From assembly GCF_004295585.1 (NCBI RefSeq), contig NZ_AP019400.1, forward strand, positions 310,001 to 374,000: a stretch of DNA of 64,000 bases, read 5' to 3'. A program made the translations under genes and the position numbers. Positions 52,319 through 62,164 of the stretch are shown piece by piece; position 1 is the first letter of the stretch; each line of letters begins with the position of its first letter. The DNA comes from Cohnella abietis. Lineage in GTDB: Bacteria > Bacillota > Bacilli > Paenibacillales > Paenibacillaceae. The notes beneath the pieces are model-generated. The model searched no databases and had not been told where the DNA came from. It saw only the letters and a program-made list of their open reading frames with translations.

Positions 52319-53337
52319 ACGATCACTTCCTGCCGCTCGTGCTCTTCCTGGCTAAAGCCGGCATAGAGATTTCGAATAATTTCTTCGATCTCGGTTTCCT
52401 TAACCTTGAAATCACGAACAGAATAACGATCCATAATATACTTGATGACCACAGAGGAGTTAACATTTTTCTTGTCGTAGAGGAGCTGGTTTCGGGCATC
52501 TTCAGTTCGGCTGAACGTAATCCCCATGCGCAAAAGCGCATCGTCCATGATGAAGTTCTCCTCCGTATCCAGCTCCATTGTTTCCATATTACCGTAATCG
52601 CTCTTCAGCGTGTTCAGGTTGCCGTCATACATAAGCTTGCCGTGATCAACGACCATAACGCGGCTGCACAGCTTCTCAATGTCGGACATGTCATGTGTCG
52701 TCAGTATGACTGTCGTTCCTCTTTCCCGATTAATCTCGCGAATGAATTCGCGAATTCTTTCTTTTACAACGACATCGAGCCCAATTGTCGGTTCGTCGAG
52801 ATACACAATTTCAGGATCATGCAGCAGTGCCGCGCAAAGGTCAGCTCGCATCCGTTGGCCGAGGCTTAGCGAACGGACGGCAACATTTTTGAATTCATCC
52901 AACCCAAGAATGTCACCGAATAGTGCCATGTTCTGAAGATAACGATCCTCCGGTATATCATACATATACTTCGTTAATCTCAATGATTCGATGACTGGCG
53001 TATCCCACCAAAGCTGGCTTTTCTGGCCGAAAACAGCCCCGATTCTCCGCGCATTCTCAATGCGGTTCTCGAAAGGCACGAGCCCATTCACACGCACAAC
53101 GCCGCTGGTTGGTACGAGGATGCCGACCATCATTTTAATAGTTGTCGATTTTCCCGCCCCATTGGGCCCGATGTAACCGACAATCTCACCTTGATCGATC
53201 GAAAATGAAATGTCCTCGACCGCAACCTTCTGCTCATATTCCCTGTATACAAGACTTTTCATCAATGGCCAGAACCCGTCTTTTCGCTTCTGCCTTTTGA
53301 ATTCCTTACGCAAATGCTCTACTTGAATCAGCGGCAT
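52315..53337 (-). CDS. ABC-2-type transporter ATPase (NatA-like)
   Basis: The 340-residue ATPase has Walker A GPNGAGKST (about 57-65), the Q-loop segment (GAVFGQKSQLWWDTPV), the signature LSLGQRMRAD, Walker B EIVYLDEPTIGLD and the switch HD (TTHDMSD). The C-terminal extension (about 235-340) is typical of this exporter class. GGGAGGT precedes ATG 53337. It drives the two permeases encoded by the overlapping downstream genes. Confidence 0.95.
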   Translation of the reverse strand: MPLIQVEHLRKEFKRQKRKDGFWPLMKSLVYREYEQKVAVEDISFSIDQGEIVGYIGPNGAGKSTTIKMMVGILVPTSGVVRVNGLVPFENRIENARRIGAVFGQKSQLWWDTPVIESLRLTKYMYDIPEDRYLQNMALFGDILGLDEFKNVAVRSLSLGQRMRADLCAALLHDPEIVYLDEPTIGLDVVVKERIREFIREINRERGTTVILTTHDMSDIEKLCSRVMVVDHGKLMYDGNLNTLKSDYGNMETMELDTEENFIMDDALLRMGITFSRTEDARNQLLYDKKNVNSSVVIKYIMDRYSVRDFKVKETEIEEIIRNLYAGFSQEEHERQEVIV

Positions 53338-53469
53338 GATTTACCTCCCTCGAATTATCCAATAAGTATAAAATGTGGATGTAAATATAGGAATGAGGTA
53401 TTCTACTCTTTTTCAGTGTTATACCAATGATTTATGTCATCAAACGCCTGCGGTCATAGGAGATCCCAC

Positions 53470-53601
53470 ATGAGTAGCGATGAGGACTACCTTCGTCGTC
53501 ATACTTCCACCATGTTCATGAGCATTCTTCTCAAACATAATACAGTTAACCAATACGGATGGTGGTTTTGCTGCCCTATAAGGAGGAATGGGCATGTTTG
53601 A
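53470..53601 (+). CDS. Possible 43-residue small ORF
   Basis: ATG 53470 is preceded by AGGAGAT at good distance and opens a 43-residue frame (MSSDEDYLRRHTSTMF...RRNGHV) ending at 53601, eight bases into the next gene. The AGGAGG that serves the next gene lies inside it, so the two could be coupled. No family is recognised. The rest of 53338-53469 shows nothing clear. Confidence 0.3.
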   Translation: MSSDEDYLRRHTSTMFMSILLKHNTVNQYGWWFCCPIRRNGHV

Positions 53602-54550
53602 TAAAACGGTGACTCTGAAGCCTTTTGCCGATATTTCAGAGTATACTAGGGGCTACGATGTTGTCTCAGCTCAATTCGGCACCGATGGCTGCATCTATGT
53701 CTTGCTAATTAATCATATCCCAGAACGGGAGCGGGGCATGTTCATCCCCTCGGCTCTAAAGAAAGCACATACCTACAAGGTGCTAATTATAGAAGATAAA
53801 TATAAGGTACTAGTCATGGAGGATAAATATATTGAGGAGTTAGTGATAGAGGATCAGCATTTTAACTATCATTATGTCCAGCCGCTTAAGAGACATCTGC
53901 TGTTGGTTGGAGCGCGCTGCTCTTATTATGGCTCAGACAAGTATGACTTGAACGCCAAAGTACTTGATTATAAAGGAAATACCGTTCGAGAGTTTCTGCT
54001 TGGAGATGGGATTCAGAGTGTTCAGGTGACGGAAAAAGGGATCATCTGGACAAGTTATTTCGACGAAGGCGTTTTCGGAAATAACGGTTGGAATAAAAAA
54101 CCCATAGGTGCGCAAGGACTTCTAGCCTGGGATGAGCATGGCAACAAAATATACGAAGATCACGCGGCAAATATTGCCGATTGCTATGCGTTGAATGCAG
54201 TGAATGACGAGGAAATCTGGTTTTACTATTATACGGACTTCTTGTTGGGCTGTATCTCAGGCGGACCTCGGCAAGCTAAGGTCACGTTTATGAATCCTGA
54301 GATTTCAGGCTCATCCGGGTTTTGTACAGATGGCTATCACTTTTTGTTCGACGGGGGTTACGGGAAAAGTAGAACCTATATACTCAAAAAAAAGGAGAAA
54401 CCGGGGAGCTTAACCAAAGGGCACACGATACATTTTCTAAATGAAAAATCCGAACCGCTTGTACCACGAACACAAGACTTCCGAGAAGATAGAGTGCTGT
54501 TCTGTGAAGGTAACTTGCTGTACCAGGTGTCCGTTGAAGAATTGGTCTAG
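53594..54550 (+). CDS. Hypothetical cytosolic protein, propeller-like
   Basis: ATG 53594 is seven bases after AGGAGG; ATG 53588 is only one base away. The 318-residue protein lacks signal peptide and membrane segments. Its repeated beta-rich units (VLDYKGNTVREFLLGDGIQSVQV, GLLAWDEHGNKIYED, GFCTDGYHFLFDGG) suggest a propeller. A tandem duplication is visible near residues 61-80 (KVLIIEDKYKVLVMEDKY), also evident in the DNA at about 53778-53830. The function is unknown. A sigma/anti-sigma pair follows. Confidence 0.65.
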   Translation: MFDKTVTLKPFADISEYTRGYDVVSAQFGTDGCIYVLLINHIPERERGMFIPSALKKAHTYKVLIIEDKYKVLVMEDKYIEELVIEDQHFNYHYVQPLKRHLLLVGARCSYYGSDKYDLNAKVLDYKGNTVREFLLGDGIQSVQVTEKGIIWTSYFDEGVFGNNGWNKKPIGAQGLLAWDEHGNKIYEDHAANIADCYALNAVNDEEIWFYYYTDFLLGCISGGPRQAKVTFMNPEISGSSGFCTDGYHFLFDGGYGKSRTYILKKKEKPGSLTKGHTIHFLNEKSEPLVPRTQDFREDRVLFCEGNLLYQVSVEELV

Positions 54551-54634
54551 TCTAATTAAAATATCCTGTTCGGTTTGCAACAAAACATCAAAAATTTGGA
54601 TATATACTTACGACGGCCGTCAGGAGGTGTTTGG

Positions 54635-55201
54635 TTGGAAGAGAAAATACTCATTCAACAGTTAAAGCATAAATCTCAACCTGCATTGGAACACTTGATT
54701 GACCTTTATTCTGCTTATGTGAGCACAATTGTAAGAAATATAATAGGCGCTCAAATGAGGATCGAGGATATTGAGGAGGTCGTATCTGATGTATTCGTCT
54801 TGCTTTGGAATAACGCGACACAGATCCAAGAGAACGGTTCATTAAAGTCATATATTGCCGCGATCGCAAGAAATCAAGCGCTGAAAAAGTTAAGAAACCT
54901 TGACCCTCAGTTTTGTTTGCTTGAGGAGGACATATTAATTGTGAGGGACACCAATGATCCTCTTAAAGAATCTGAAAACAAACAAGAGTTGGAATGGATT
55001 TTTTCCACAATGGAGAAGCAAGATAGAGAGATTTTTCTTCGCTACTATTTTTTCTTCGAGAAGACAAAGGATATAGCTTTGCAGTTGAAAATGAACGAAT
55101 CGACAGTTAGAAGCAGACTGCTTCGTGGACGAGCATTTTTGAAGCAGCGCTTAATAGAAGGAGGGTATGAATTTGAAAATAAACATATCCAAAATGGTTG
55201 A
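54635..55201 (+). CDS. ECF-type RNA polymerase sigma factor
   Basis: The TTG start at 54635 is set by AGGAGGTG; the frame back to 54575 lacks a site. The 188-residue protein has region 2 (ALEHLIDLYSAYVSTIVRNII, EEVVSDVFVLLWNN, LKSYIAAIARNQALKKLRNL) and region 4 (DREIFLRYYFFFEKTKDIALQLKMNESTVRSRLLRGRAFLKQ). Its end overlaps the next gene by 35 bases, the classical coupling of a sigma factor and its inhibitor. It probably responds to cell-envelope stress. Confidence 0.9.
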   Translation: MEEKILIQQLKHKSQPALEHLIDLYSAYVSTIVRNIIGAQMRIEDIEEVVSDVFVLLWNNATQIQENGSLKSYIAAIARNQALKKLRNLDPQFCLLEEDILIVRDTNDPLKESENKQELEWIFSTMEKQDREIFLRYYFFFEKTKDIALQLKMNESTVRSRLLRGRAFLKQRLIEGGYEFENKHIQNG

Positions 55202-55955
55202 ACATGCAGGAATTTATACGGATGAGATTCAAATTGAAGAGGATACAGAGGTTAACAAAAATAAAATTCGCCAGCTTGTACTGCATAAAATCAATGAACA
55301 ATCTGCAGGACAAGGGAAGCATTTCTCTCGTAAGAGAAATCCCTCGGCCAGAATAGCTTCTATTATTGCCGTAATTGTAGCCCTAATGACTTCAGCTGTG
55401 GTGGTAAATGCGGCTACCGGCGGTAAATTTTTCGGAGCGATCCTATTGAATGATGAAAACAGAAATATTGCTAAAAATTCGAATTACGCCTCTATGGAGG
55501 AAGCCACTATTGGAGCTTCGATCCCGAAAAGAACAAGTCCCATTGTGACGAGCAACATTCTGAATGAAGACCAGCTCAAATCTCTTCCAGGCAACTCGGT
55601 TACTCCTATTGTGGTGAAGGAGAAGAGTGGGACATACAAGATACCAGAGGTGCTCACAAACAATGGTGATATCGTCATTTTTACTAAGGATAACGAATAT
55701 GGTTGGCAGTTAAATGAAGGGGAAAAGCTGACCATACATTATGCGCTTGATTTGGAGACAAACAAGAATAGCGACAAAGCTGGAGAACGAATGGAGATTG
55801 GATTCGTTCATAATGGAGCGCTAGTTAAAGGCCAGTTCAATAAAAGCAAGGAATTTTCTTACACCATTACGGCACCAGAAGCTGGGGAGTATTACTTCTA
55901 CATTGAAAATTATTCCGCAGGTTACATTATCATCTCTTCGGGATCAATTGAGTAA
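55167..55955 (+). CDS. Membrane protein, probable anti-sigma partner
   Basis: The AGGAGGG site ends one base before ATG 55167 and is seven bases before an in-frame TTG (55173), so the true start may be 55173. The 262-residue protein has about 60 cytosolic residues, one transmembrane helix (IASIIAVIVALMTSAVVVNAA, around 60-80) and an extracytoplasmic domain of about 175 residues ending in beta-rich APEAGEYYFYIENYSAGYIII. That topology and the 35-base overlap with the sigma gene suggest a membrane anti-sigma factor sensing the envelope. No zinc-finger anti-sigma motif is visible, so this is inferred from context. Confidence 0.75.
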   Translation: MNLKINISKMVEHAGIYTDEIQIEEDTEVNKNKIRQLVLHKINEQSAGQGKHFSRKRNPSARIASIIAVIVALMTSAVVVNAATGGKFFGAILLNDENRNIAKNSNYASMEEATIGASIPKRTSPIVTSNILNEDQLKSLPGNSVTPIVVKEKSGTYKIPEVLTNNGDIVIFTKDNEYGWQLNEGEKLTIHYALDLETNKNSDKAGERMEIGFVHNGALVKGQFNKSKEFSYTITAPEAGEYYFYIENYSAGYIIISSGSIE

Positions 55956-55972
55956 TTATGGGGACATTCTGT

Positions 55973-56095
55973 ATGACTATTCATATACAATCTTATGATG
56001 ACAAGCAGGAGATGAAATTTTGGTTCCTTGGATCGTTGCATATGGCTGTTAGCATATCTTCCTGTGAGTTTTGGAGCGAGTGTTCTTGTCCATGA
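55973..56095 (+). pseudogene. Possible 5' fragment of a broken gene (cupin-like?)
   Basis: A 40-residue frame (MTIHIQSYDDKQEMKFWFLGSLHMAVSI...) follows the anti-sigma-like gene and resembles the WFLGSL start of small cupin proteins, but stops before any cupin motif. The rest of the 292-base gap (to 56247) shows no gene. Evidence is slight. Confidence 0.25.
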
Positions 56096-56247
56096 CGGAT
56101 GCGAAGCTGGTGTAATGAATCGGCCAACGGAGCGCGTTAAGCTAAATTCAGACTAGTTAGTTTTGTTTTGCCTCATTACAATTTGCAATCTAGATTCTAT
56201 CATAGGAGTTAGACTCATGAGTCGGATTGTATTGGAGGAGGCACGTT

Positions 56248-57393
56248 ATGAATTTCGATAAGCTGACAGCTTACTTGAATCGGTTCTACGAAGAGAAGAA
56301 CATACCCGGCGTCGGACTGGCGATGTATTACAAGCATGAGCCAGTGTTCGAGCATTATACCGGCTATGCGGACGTGGATAATCGAATCGTGTTCGGGCCT
56401 GACACGATATTCCGGTTGTACTCCGCGACCAAAGTCATTACATGTACGGCGATGCTGCAGTTGGTAGAGTCGGGCCGGGTGAAGCTTAGCGATCCGCTGT
56501 ACGCTTATATTCCGGAATATGAACATGTAACCGTGCGTCATCAGCTGCCGGACGGTGCACAAGAGCTCCGACCGTCGACTGTGCCAATTACGATAGAGCA
56601 TCTGCTCAGCATGACGGCCGGCATCGAGCAATATGACACGCCGGAGGCGCGGCGCGTTATCGCGGAGTCAGGCGGCGAAGGTCGAACACTCGATGTGATT
56701 CGGGCGCTGGCGAAGGAGCCGCTGCTGTTCGAGCCGGGAACGCGCTTCAAATACACGGTCTGTCACGATGTGTTAGGCGCGGTTATTGAAGTCGTATCGG
56801 GTAAGCCACTTGGTGCGTACATGCAGGACCATATTTTCGATCCGATCGGGATGACGGATACTTCTTTCGACTTGAAGGATGAGACGCGGTTCGCGAAGCT
56901 GTACAATCGGTTCAACGGCAAGACGCACAAGGCGGAAAGTATTGGAGAGTCGTTCAACTTGAAGCCCGGTCGGGCGTACGAAAGTGGCGGGGGCGGACTG
57001 TATTCGACCGTGCCGGACTATACTCTGTTCGCCGAAGCGCTGTGCAATTACGGACTTGCGCCAAGTGGGGAGCGTATTCTGCGGCCCGAAACGGTGAACG
57101 ATCTGCGCAAGCGGCGGCTGCACGCAGAGGCGCAGCAGGATTTTGCAAGCTTCGGCGGTGTGAGCAAAAGCGGCTATAGCTACGGACTCGGCGTGCGTAC
57201 CTTGGTCAACCCAGAGGATAACAATGCGCTCAGTATGAAGGGCGAATTTGGCTGGGATGGTGCTCGCGGCTGCTACGTCGTCATCGATCCGGATGCCCAG
57301 ATCACGCTATTCTACGCGCAGCAGGAGGCCGGATCTCCATGGTATCAATGGCACGGCTCGGTGCGCAATTACGCGTACGCCAGCGTGTGGTGA
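56248..57393 (+). CDS. Serine hydrolase, beta-lactamase/D-Ala-peptidase-like family
   Basis: ATG 56248 follows GGAGGAG. The 381-residue protein has the catalytic SATK (S-x-x-K) near residue 63, the second motif as YTVCHDVLG (Tyr-x-x-Cys-His-Asp, a known variant of Y-x-N in this subfamily) and the C-terminal FGWDGARGCYVVIDPDAQITLFYAQQ block. There is no signal peptide, so it is probably cytosolic and acts on esters or small peptides. It stands alone. A second, lipid-anchored member is encoded at 62485. Confidence 0.9.
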   Translation: MNFDKLTAYLNRFYEEKNIPGVGLAMYYKHEPVFEHYTGYADVDNRIVFGPDTIFRLYSATKVITCTAMLQLVESGRVKLSDPLYAYIPEYEHVTVRHQLPDGAQELRPSTVPITIEHLLSMTAGIEQYDTPEARRVIAESGGEGRTLDVIRALAKEPLLFEPGTRFKYTVCHDVLGAVIEVVSGKPLGAYMQDHIFDPIGMTDTSFDLKDETRFAKLYNRFNGKTHKAESIGESFNLKPGRAYESGGGGLYSTVPDYTLFAEALCNYGLAPSGERILRPETVNDLRKRRLHAEAQQDFASFGGVSKSGYSYGLGVRTLVNPEDNNALSMKGEFGWDGARGCYVVIDPDAQITLFYAQQEAGSPWYQWHGSVRNYAYASVW

Positions 57394-57553
57394 CACGATC
57401 AACGCGATCGCCTTTCAGCGTGGGTTCTACATTGTGCAAAATTCGTTTTAAATCGTGATTGCCTATTTTCCACGAATCTCCAATGCTATGATTTTCCCAG
57501 ATCAGATGCGCGCCTGAGACTACTGGGATGAGGATCATAAAGGAGATGACAAG

Positions 57554-58258
57554 ATGAGCAGGGACAATTTTCTTAGGTCGATACTGTCCGAGAAGGTCAA
57601 TATGACGCCCGACGGGTTCGTGGCCGATCAGCTGACCCCGCAACAGTTCTGGGACTGCCACGAATTGTTTTTCGATAAAATTCTCGAGATTCATTCATCG
57701 GATATATCGGGAATAGAAGGTTATGGAAACTTCAATGAGGAATGCCGAACGGGAAACGCGACTTATAGGGATTATCTAATCGACGACTTCGCTGACGATA
57801 AGGAAGGTTACTGGTACAATTGGAGGGAAATGTTCGATACGACGCTCTTAAAACGGGAGTTCTTCGAACAATATTACAAGGAAATCGAAGACAGAATTCC
57901 TTATTGCGAAGATAAGCGTTACTTGGTCAATAACTTCATGTTCTTCACAAACATGATTACGGATGGCAACATAATGGTCGGGTTTCCAGATTGGACGTTT
58001 GCCGGCATTGGCGACTTCCTGACGGACATCGCGATTATGGACTTAAATAAGCCTTACATGCGTATACCGGAATTATTTGTCCCGTATTGCAAGAAGCGGG
58101 GAATCGACATTCCGGACTTCAAAGAAAGATTCTTATGCGTGGCGTATTGGAACGGGCTTAACGGATTGCGTTGGCATGCATCGATCGACGATGAGGAGTC
58201 CTGCACGTCGATTATTAAGTCCGTCAGCGAGCTGAAAGATCGAATCTACGCCCTATAG
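57554..58258 (+). CDS. Aminoglycoside-phosphotransferase-fold protein without catalytic Asp
   Basis: ATG 57554 has AAAGGAGATGACAAG in front, so the start looks genuine. The 234-residue protein aligns with the C-terminal lobe of APH/hygromycin-type kinases. The segment LVNNFMFFTNMITDGNIMVGFPDWTFAGIGDFLTDIA stands where families read L-V-H-G-D-F-...-N-N-...-D-W-...-G-D. The catalytic HGD is replaced by NNF, while the metal-binding DW and the GDF-x-x-D-I-A segment remain. The N-terminal ATP-binding lobe is missing (usual length about 300). It appears to be an intact pseudokinase or repurposed binding protein rather than a resistance enzyme. The CD3324-type gene starts 11 bases later. Confidence 0.7.
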   Translation: MSRDNFLRSILSEKVNMTPDGFVADQLTPQQFWDCHELFFDKILEIHSSDISGIEGYGNFNEECRTGNATYRDYLIDDFADDKEGYWYNWREMFDTTLLKREFFEQYYKEIEDRIPYCEDKRYLVNNFMFFTNMITDGNIMVGFPDWTFAGIGDFLTDIAIMDLNKPYMRIPELFVPYCKKRGIDIPDFKERFLCVAYWNGLNGLRWHASIDDEESCTSIIKSVSELKDRIYAL

Positions 58259-58269
58259 ACGGTGATCGA

Positions 58270-58974
58270 ATGAAATACGAGAATGCCGGCGACTTGATTC
58301 CGGCCGAGTTATTGAGGGAAATTCAGAAGTACGCGGCGGGCAAGCTGCTGTATATTCCTTCCGGGGATGAGAAGAGGGCATGGGGGGAAGCCTCGGGGTA
58401 CCGGGATCAGTTGCATAGACGCAATCGAATGATCCGCAACAAGTACGCCCATGGGCTCACGGTGTCGGAACTCGCGGACGAGTATTTCTTATCGTTGGAC
58501 TCCATCAAGAAGATTATTTACTCCAAAAAAAATAACCATGGATACGCGACATATACGCCGACGATACATTCGGCCGTCCAATATGCGAACGCGGGGATCC
58601 TCGAAGAGTGGATTCACTGCTATGTGCAGTTCACCCGAAAAGCCGGGCCTGATTCACGCGAGTTCGGTAAAGATCATCTCTATTTCGGCGTTGTTAAGTT
58701 CCCTTTGCGTCTTATTCAAGCGGAGGGTATTGAGAGCGATCAACGCCAGGTCGACGAAGACAATGAACAGGCATCCGCAAGTCTGCCGCTCCTTATTCAG
58801 TATGAGCAAGGAAAGTTTTATTGTGCGGAACAGAAGGAAATGTTGGCGGGATTAAAACAGCGCAAGATAAATGCGTATCCATCCATCATCGTATTGAAAG
58901 AGAATGCCGATTATAAACGGTTTATGAATCATTATGGTACGGTTTTGTTTTTCGTTGGCAGTAGCAGTATATAA
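58270..58974 (+). CDS. CD3324-type HTH protein with extended C-terminal domain
   Basis: The 234-residue protein begins with the CD3324-family pattern (MKYENAGDLIPAELLREIQKYAAGKLLYIP) and a Mor-like helix-turn-helix (NKYAHGLTVSELADEYFLSLDSIKKII) within the first 90 residues. CD3324 proteins usually stop there; this one has another 140 residues (LEEWIHCYVQFTRKAGPDSREF...FYGVVKFPL-like, LLIQYEQGKFYCAEQKEMLAGLKQ) of unknown fold. It is probably a DNA-binding regulator cotranscribed with the kinase-fold gene 11 bases upstream. A family A hairpin follows. Confidence 0.7.
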   Translation: MKYENAGDLIPAELLREIQKYAAGKLLYIPSGDEKRAWGEASGYRDQLHRRNRMIRNKYAHGLTVSELADEYFLSLDSIKKIIYSKKNNHGYATYTPTIHSAVQYANAGILEEWIHCYVQFTRKAGPDSREFGKDHLYFGVVKFPLRLIQAEGIESDQRQVDEDNEQASASLPLLIQYEQGKFYCAEQKEMLAGLKQRKINAYPSIIVLKENADYKRFMNHYGTVLFFVGSSSI

Positions 58975-58980
58975 CATTTA

Positions 58981-59022
58981 GATACATCGCCTTGTGTGGT
59001 TATACACTATTGGCGATGTCTT
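58981..59022 (+). repeat. Dispersed hairpin repeat, family A, copy 5
   Basis: ATACATCGCC (58982-58991) pairs with GGCGATGT (59012-59019), with inner GTGT/ACAC pairing, followed by CTTTT. It is the shortest-tailed copy and lies seven bases after the CD3324-type gene, whose terminator it may be. Confidence 0.6.
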
Positions 59023-59186
59023 TTATGCATCTGGCACTATTTAATGTAACGGTGGTCACAATAGTTTTCTCATTTTTGTGATAATATCTATTTGCTCAAT
59101 GACAGATGAACGCTGACAAATACCGATTCTATGATATTGAAAAGCGATGATTTGATATATTATGACAGAGTAAAACGGAGGATAAT

Positions 59187-60128
59187 ATGAACATTCTTAT
59201 AACTGGTGGGACAGGTTACATTGGGACAGTGCTCGTGGAAGAGTCAGTAAAGGCTGGGCACAATACATATGTTTTAACGAGAAATAGAGAAAAATCAGAG
59301 GCTTTAGAGAAGCAAGGCGTCAAAGTCATTGTTGGAGATATATTGCAGGATGGACAGTGGCAGCAAAAGATAAATGATATGGACGCAGTTATTCATTTGG
59401 CAGCTCCACCAACGTGGGGGAAAAAAGTAACTAAAAAAGTGGCACTTTCCTATGCGGATGGGCATTTGGAGTTAACAAAACGTCTTTTTGCAGCAATTGA
59501 TCCCAAGCATCTTAAGCGTCTTATTTTTGTTGGTGGTACAAGTTATTTTGGTGATTCAGGTAATGAAGCGCCTAGAACAGAATCCTTCCAAGCTGAGCCA
59601 AAGGGTTGGGGACCGTATATTTCACCTTCAATTAAATATGCCAAAGAAAAAATTGCTGAAGGATATCCTGCTTCAATTGTGTTTCCTGCACAAATATATG
59701 GACCTTCTTCATGGATGGAGCAGCTATTTTTTCAGCCGTTGTATACTAATAAGCCGATTACATCTTTGAAGGGCTACAGTCCTTATTTTTCACCTATTCA
59801 TATTGAAGATTGTGCACGTGCCCTTTTACATTTAATTGAGAAGGGTGAGATTGGAGAAGATTATATCATTTCTGATTTACAGCCGCTGAAATCCACAGTA
59901 TTTAGAGATGAAATTATAAAGCTAATGGGTGTGAGAAACCCTAAATTCCGGGAAGTACCTCGCTGGCTGTGTCAATTATTGTTAGGACCAGTGCTGACAG
60001 AATATGCAACAGCTCACACTAACTTTTCAAGTAAAAAGCTTCAGGAAACAGGGTTTAAGTTCCGTTATCCAACATATATAGAAGGTTTGCCTCAAGTAGT
60101 TGACGCATGGCTTAAGCTGCAATCATAG
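59187..60128 (+). CDS. NAD(P)-dependent epimerase/dehydratase (extended SDR)
   Basis: The 313-residue protein has the N-terminal Rossmann motif TGGTGYIG (residues 6-13), the acidic/NAD-binding strand region, DMDAVIHLAA (about 69-78) and a catalytic Ser/Tyr-Lys region (VGGTSYFGDSG, then YAKEKIAE). The C-terminus has the LPQVVDAWL ending of the family. AACGGAGGA precedes ATG 59187. Substrates of such enzymes are nucleotide sugars or other carbonyl compounds; none can be assigned. It is a single-gene unit, convergent with an MmyB-type regulator gene. Confidence 0.85.
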   Translation: MNILITGGTGYIGTVLVEESVKAGHNTYVLTRNREKSEALEKQGVKVIVGDILQDGQWQQKINDMDAVIHLAAPPTWGKKVTKKVALSYADGHLELTKRLFAAIDPKHLKRLIFVGGTSYFGDSGNEAPRTESFQAEPKGWGPYISPSIKYAKEKIAEGYPASIVFPAQIYGPSSWMEQLFFQPLYTNKPITSLKGYSPYFSPIHIEDCARALLHLIEKGEIGEDYIISDLQPLKSTVFRDEIIKLMGVRNPKFREVPRWLCQLLLGPVLTEYATAHTNFSSKKLQETGFKFRYPTYIEGLPQVVDAWLKLQS

Positions 60129-60174
60129 CAAATTGACAGTGTGCGGAGTGATTTGGGTAAGAGGGATCAGGCGA

Positions 60175-61044
60175 TTATGATTGATACACAAAAGTAGGCT
60201 CACTGTTCTTATGCTCTGTTTCTAGCAGCAGTCTCAGCTTATGGCGAGTATCCGTATCGATCGACGGTGTGTTAACATACATCTTCAGGTTGTTGTCTTC
60301 GGATACGAGAAAGCTGGTTAGCTCAAAGCTCAGCGGTCCAATCACGGGATGATTGAGCAATCTGTAAGTGTTCCGGTCTTTATTGAGCTGATGCATAGGC
60401 CACCATTGATCGAATTCCTTGCTGGATGCTCGAAGCTCTTGCACGAATTCTGTAAGCCAAGGATCTTCAATATATTGACTGCAATCGGCTCTGAACTTCC
60501 CAATCATCGACTGTGCACTAGTATCCCAATCCGGGAAGAGGCTTGCAAAGTTCGGATCTGTGAACATGATTCGCATCATGTTGCGGTTACTACATTCTAA
60601 TTGGTTGAAATCATAGAACACAAGCTCAGCTGCCCGATTCCATGCGATGACATTCCAGCGATTGTCCACGATCATGGACGGCGATTCCACCAGATCGTCC
60701 AGCACATGCTGATGCATCGGGTTTACCTCATTATAGCTAGGAAAATAGGAAGGAGGGACATGCTGGGCGAGGGTATACATATGCACAATCTCTACGCGAT
60801 TTAGTCTAAACACTCGAGAAAGACTCTCGAGAATTTGCGTAGAAACCTGAATCGGACGTCCTTGCTCAAGCCAGGTGTACCAGGTTACGCCTATTCCCGC
60901 CAGAGTAGCAACCTCTTCACGCCGCAAACCCGGTGTTCGACGGCGTAGTCCTGCGGGCAAACCTGCCAGCTGTGGGGATATTTTAGCTCGACGTGTTTTA
61001 AGAAAATCCCCCAGCTCTTTATAACGCTGCTTCTCATGATTCAT
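60175..61044 (-). CDS. MmyB-type XRE transcriptional regulator
   Basis: The 289-residue protein has an N-terminal XRE helix-turn-helix (GLRREEVATLAGIGVTWYTWLEQGRPIQVS, about residues 36-65) and a C-terminal MmyB-like ligand-binding domain (SPSMIVDNRWNVIAWNRAAELVFYDF ... LSFELTSFLVSEDNNLKMYVNTP). The phrase GLRRRTPGLRREEVA is a hallmark of the group. These regulators commonly lie next to a reductase they control; here an aldo/keto reductase gene lies upstream on the same strand, separated by a terminator. A promoter is visible at 61123-61151. Confidence 0.9.
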   Translation of the reverse strand: MNHEKQRYKELGDFLKTRRAKISPQLAGLPAGLRRRTPGLRREEVATLAGIGVTWYTWLEQGRPIQVSTQILESLSRVFRLNRVEIVHMYTLAQHVPPSYFPSYNEVNPMHQHVLDDLVESPSMIVDNRWNVIAWNRAAELVFYDFNQLECSNRNMMRIMFTDPNFASLFPDWDTSAQSMIGKFRADCSQYIEDPWLTEFVQELRASSKEFDQWWPMHQLNKDRNTYRLLNHPVIGPLSFELTSFLVSEDNNLKMYVNTPSIDTDTRHKLRLLLETEHKNSEPTFVYQS

Positions 61045-61122
61045 TCAAAGGCCACCAGCCCTTCAGTACGTAATAGCTTTCGTGACAAAATGTAATCCTA
61101 CATCTTGCCGAAGGATGCTAGT

Positions 61123-61151
61123 AGTATAAACGAATGGTTTTTCAATAGCAA
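61123..61151 (-). promoter_or_regulatory. Sigma-A-type promoter of the MmyB-type regulator
   Basis: Read on the minus strand, TTGCTA (61151-61146) and TATACT (61128-61123) are separated by 17 bases. The -35 box abuts the terminator of the upstream reductase gene. The start codon of the regulator is about 80 bases downstream. Confidence 0.5.
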
Positions 61152-61197
61152 AAGGAGCAATGCCATCACAGTTAGAATGTGATGGCATTGCTCCTTT
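61151..61197. terminator. Terminator between reductase and regulator genes
   Basis: A perfect 20-bp stem (61151-61170 with 61178-61197, seven-base loop) with A-rich and T-rich ends. It lies 13 bases beyond the reductase stop on the minus strand and can also stop opposite transcription. Confidence 0.9.
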
Positions 61198-61210
61198 ATA
61201 TAATGTTTGC

Positions 61211-62164
<954 letters not shown>

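Noticed and set aside
54571..54634. TGCAAC ... CGAC as an autoregulated ECF promoter before the sigma gene
   Set aside because: The spacing between the two elements is about 29 bases, far from the usual 16-17.
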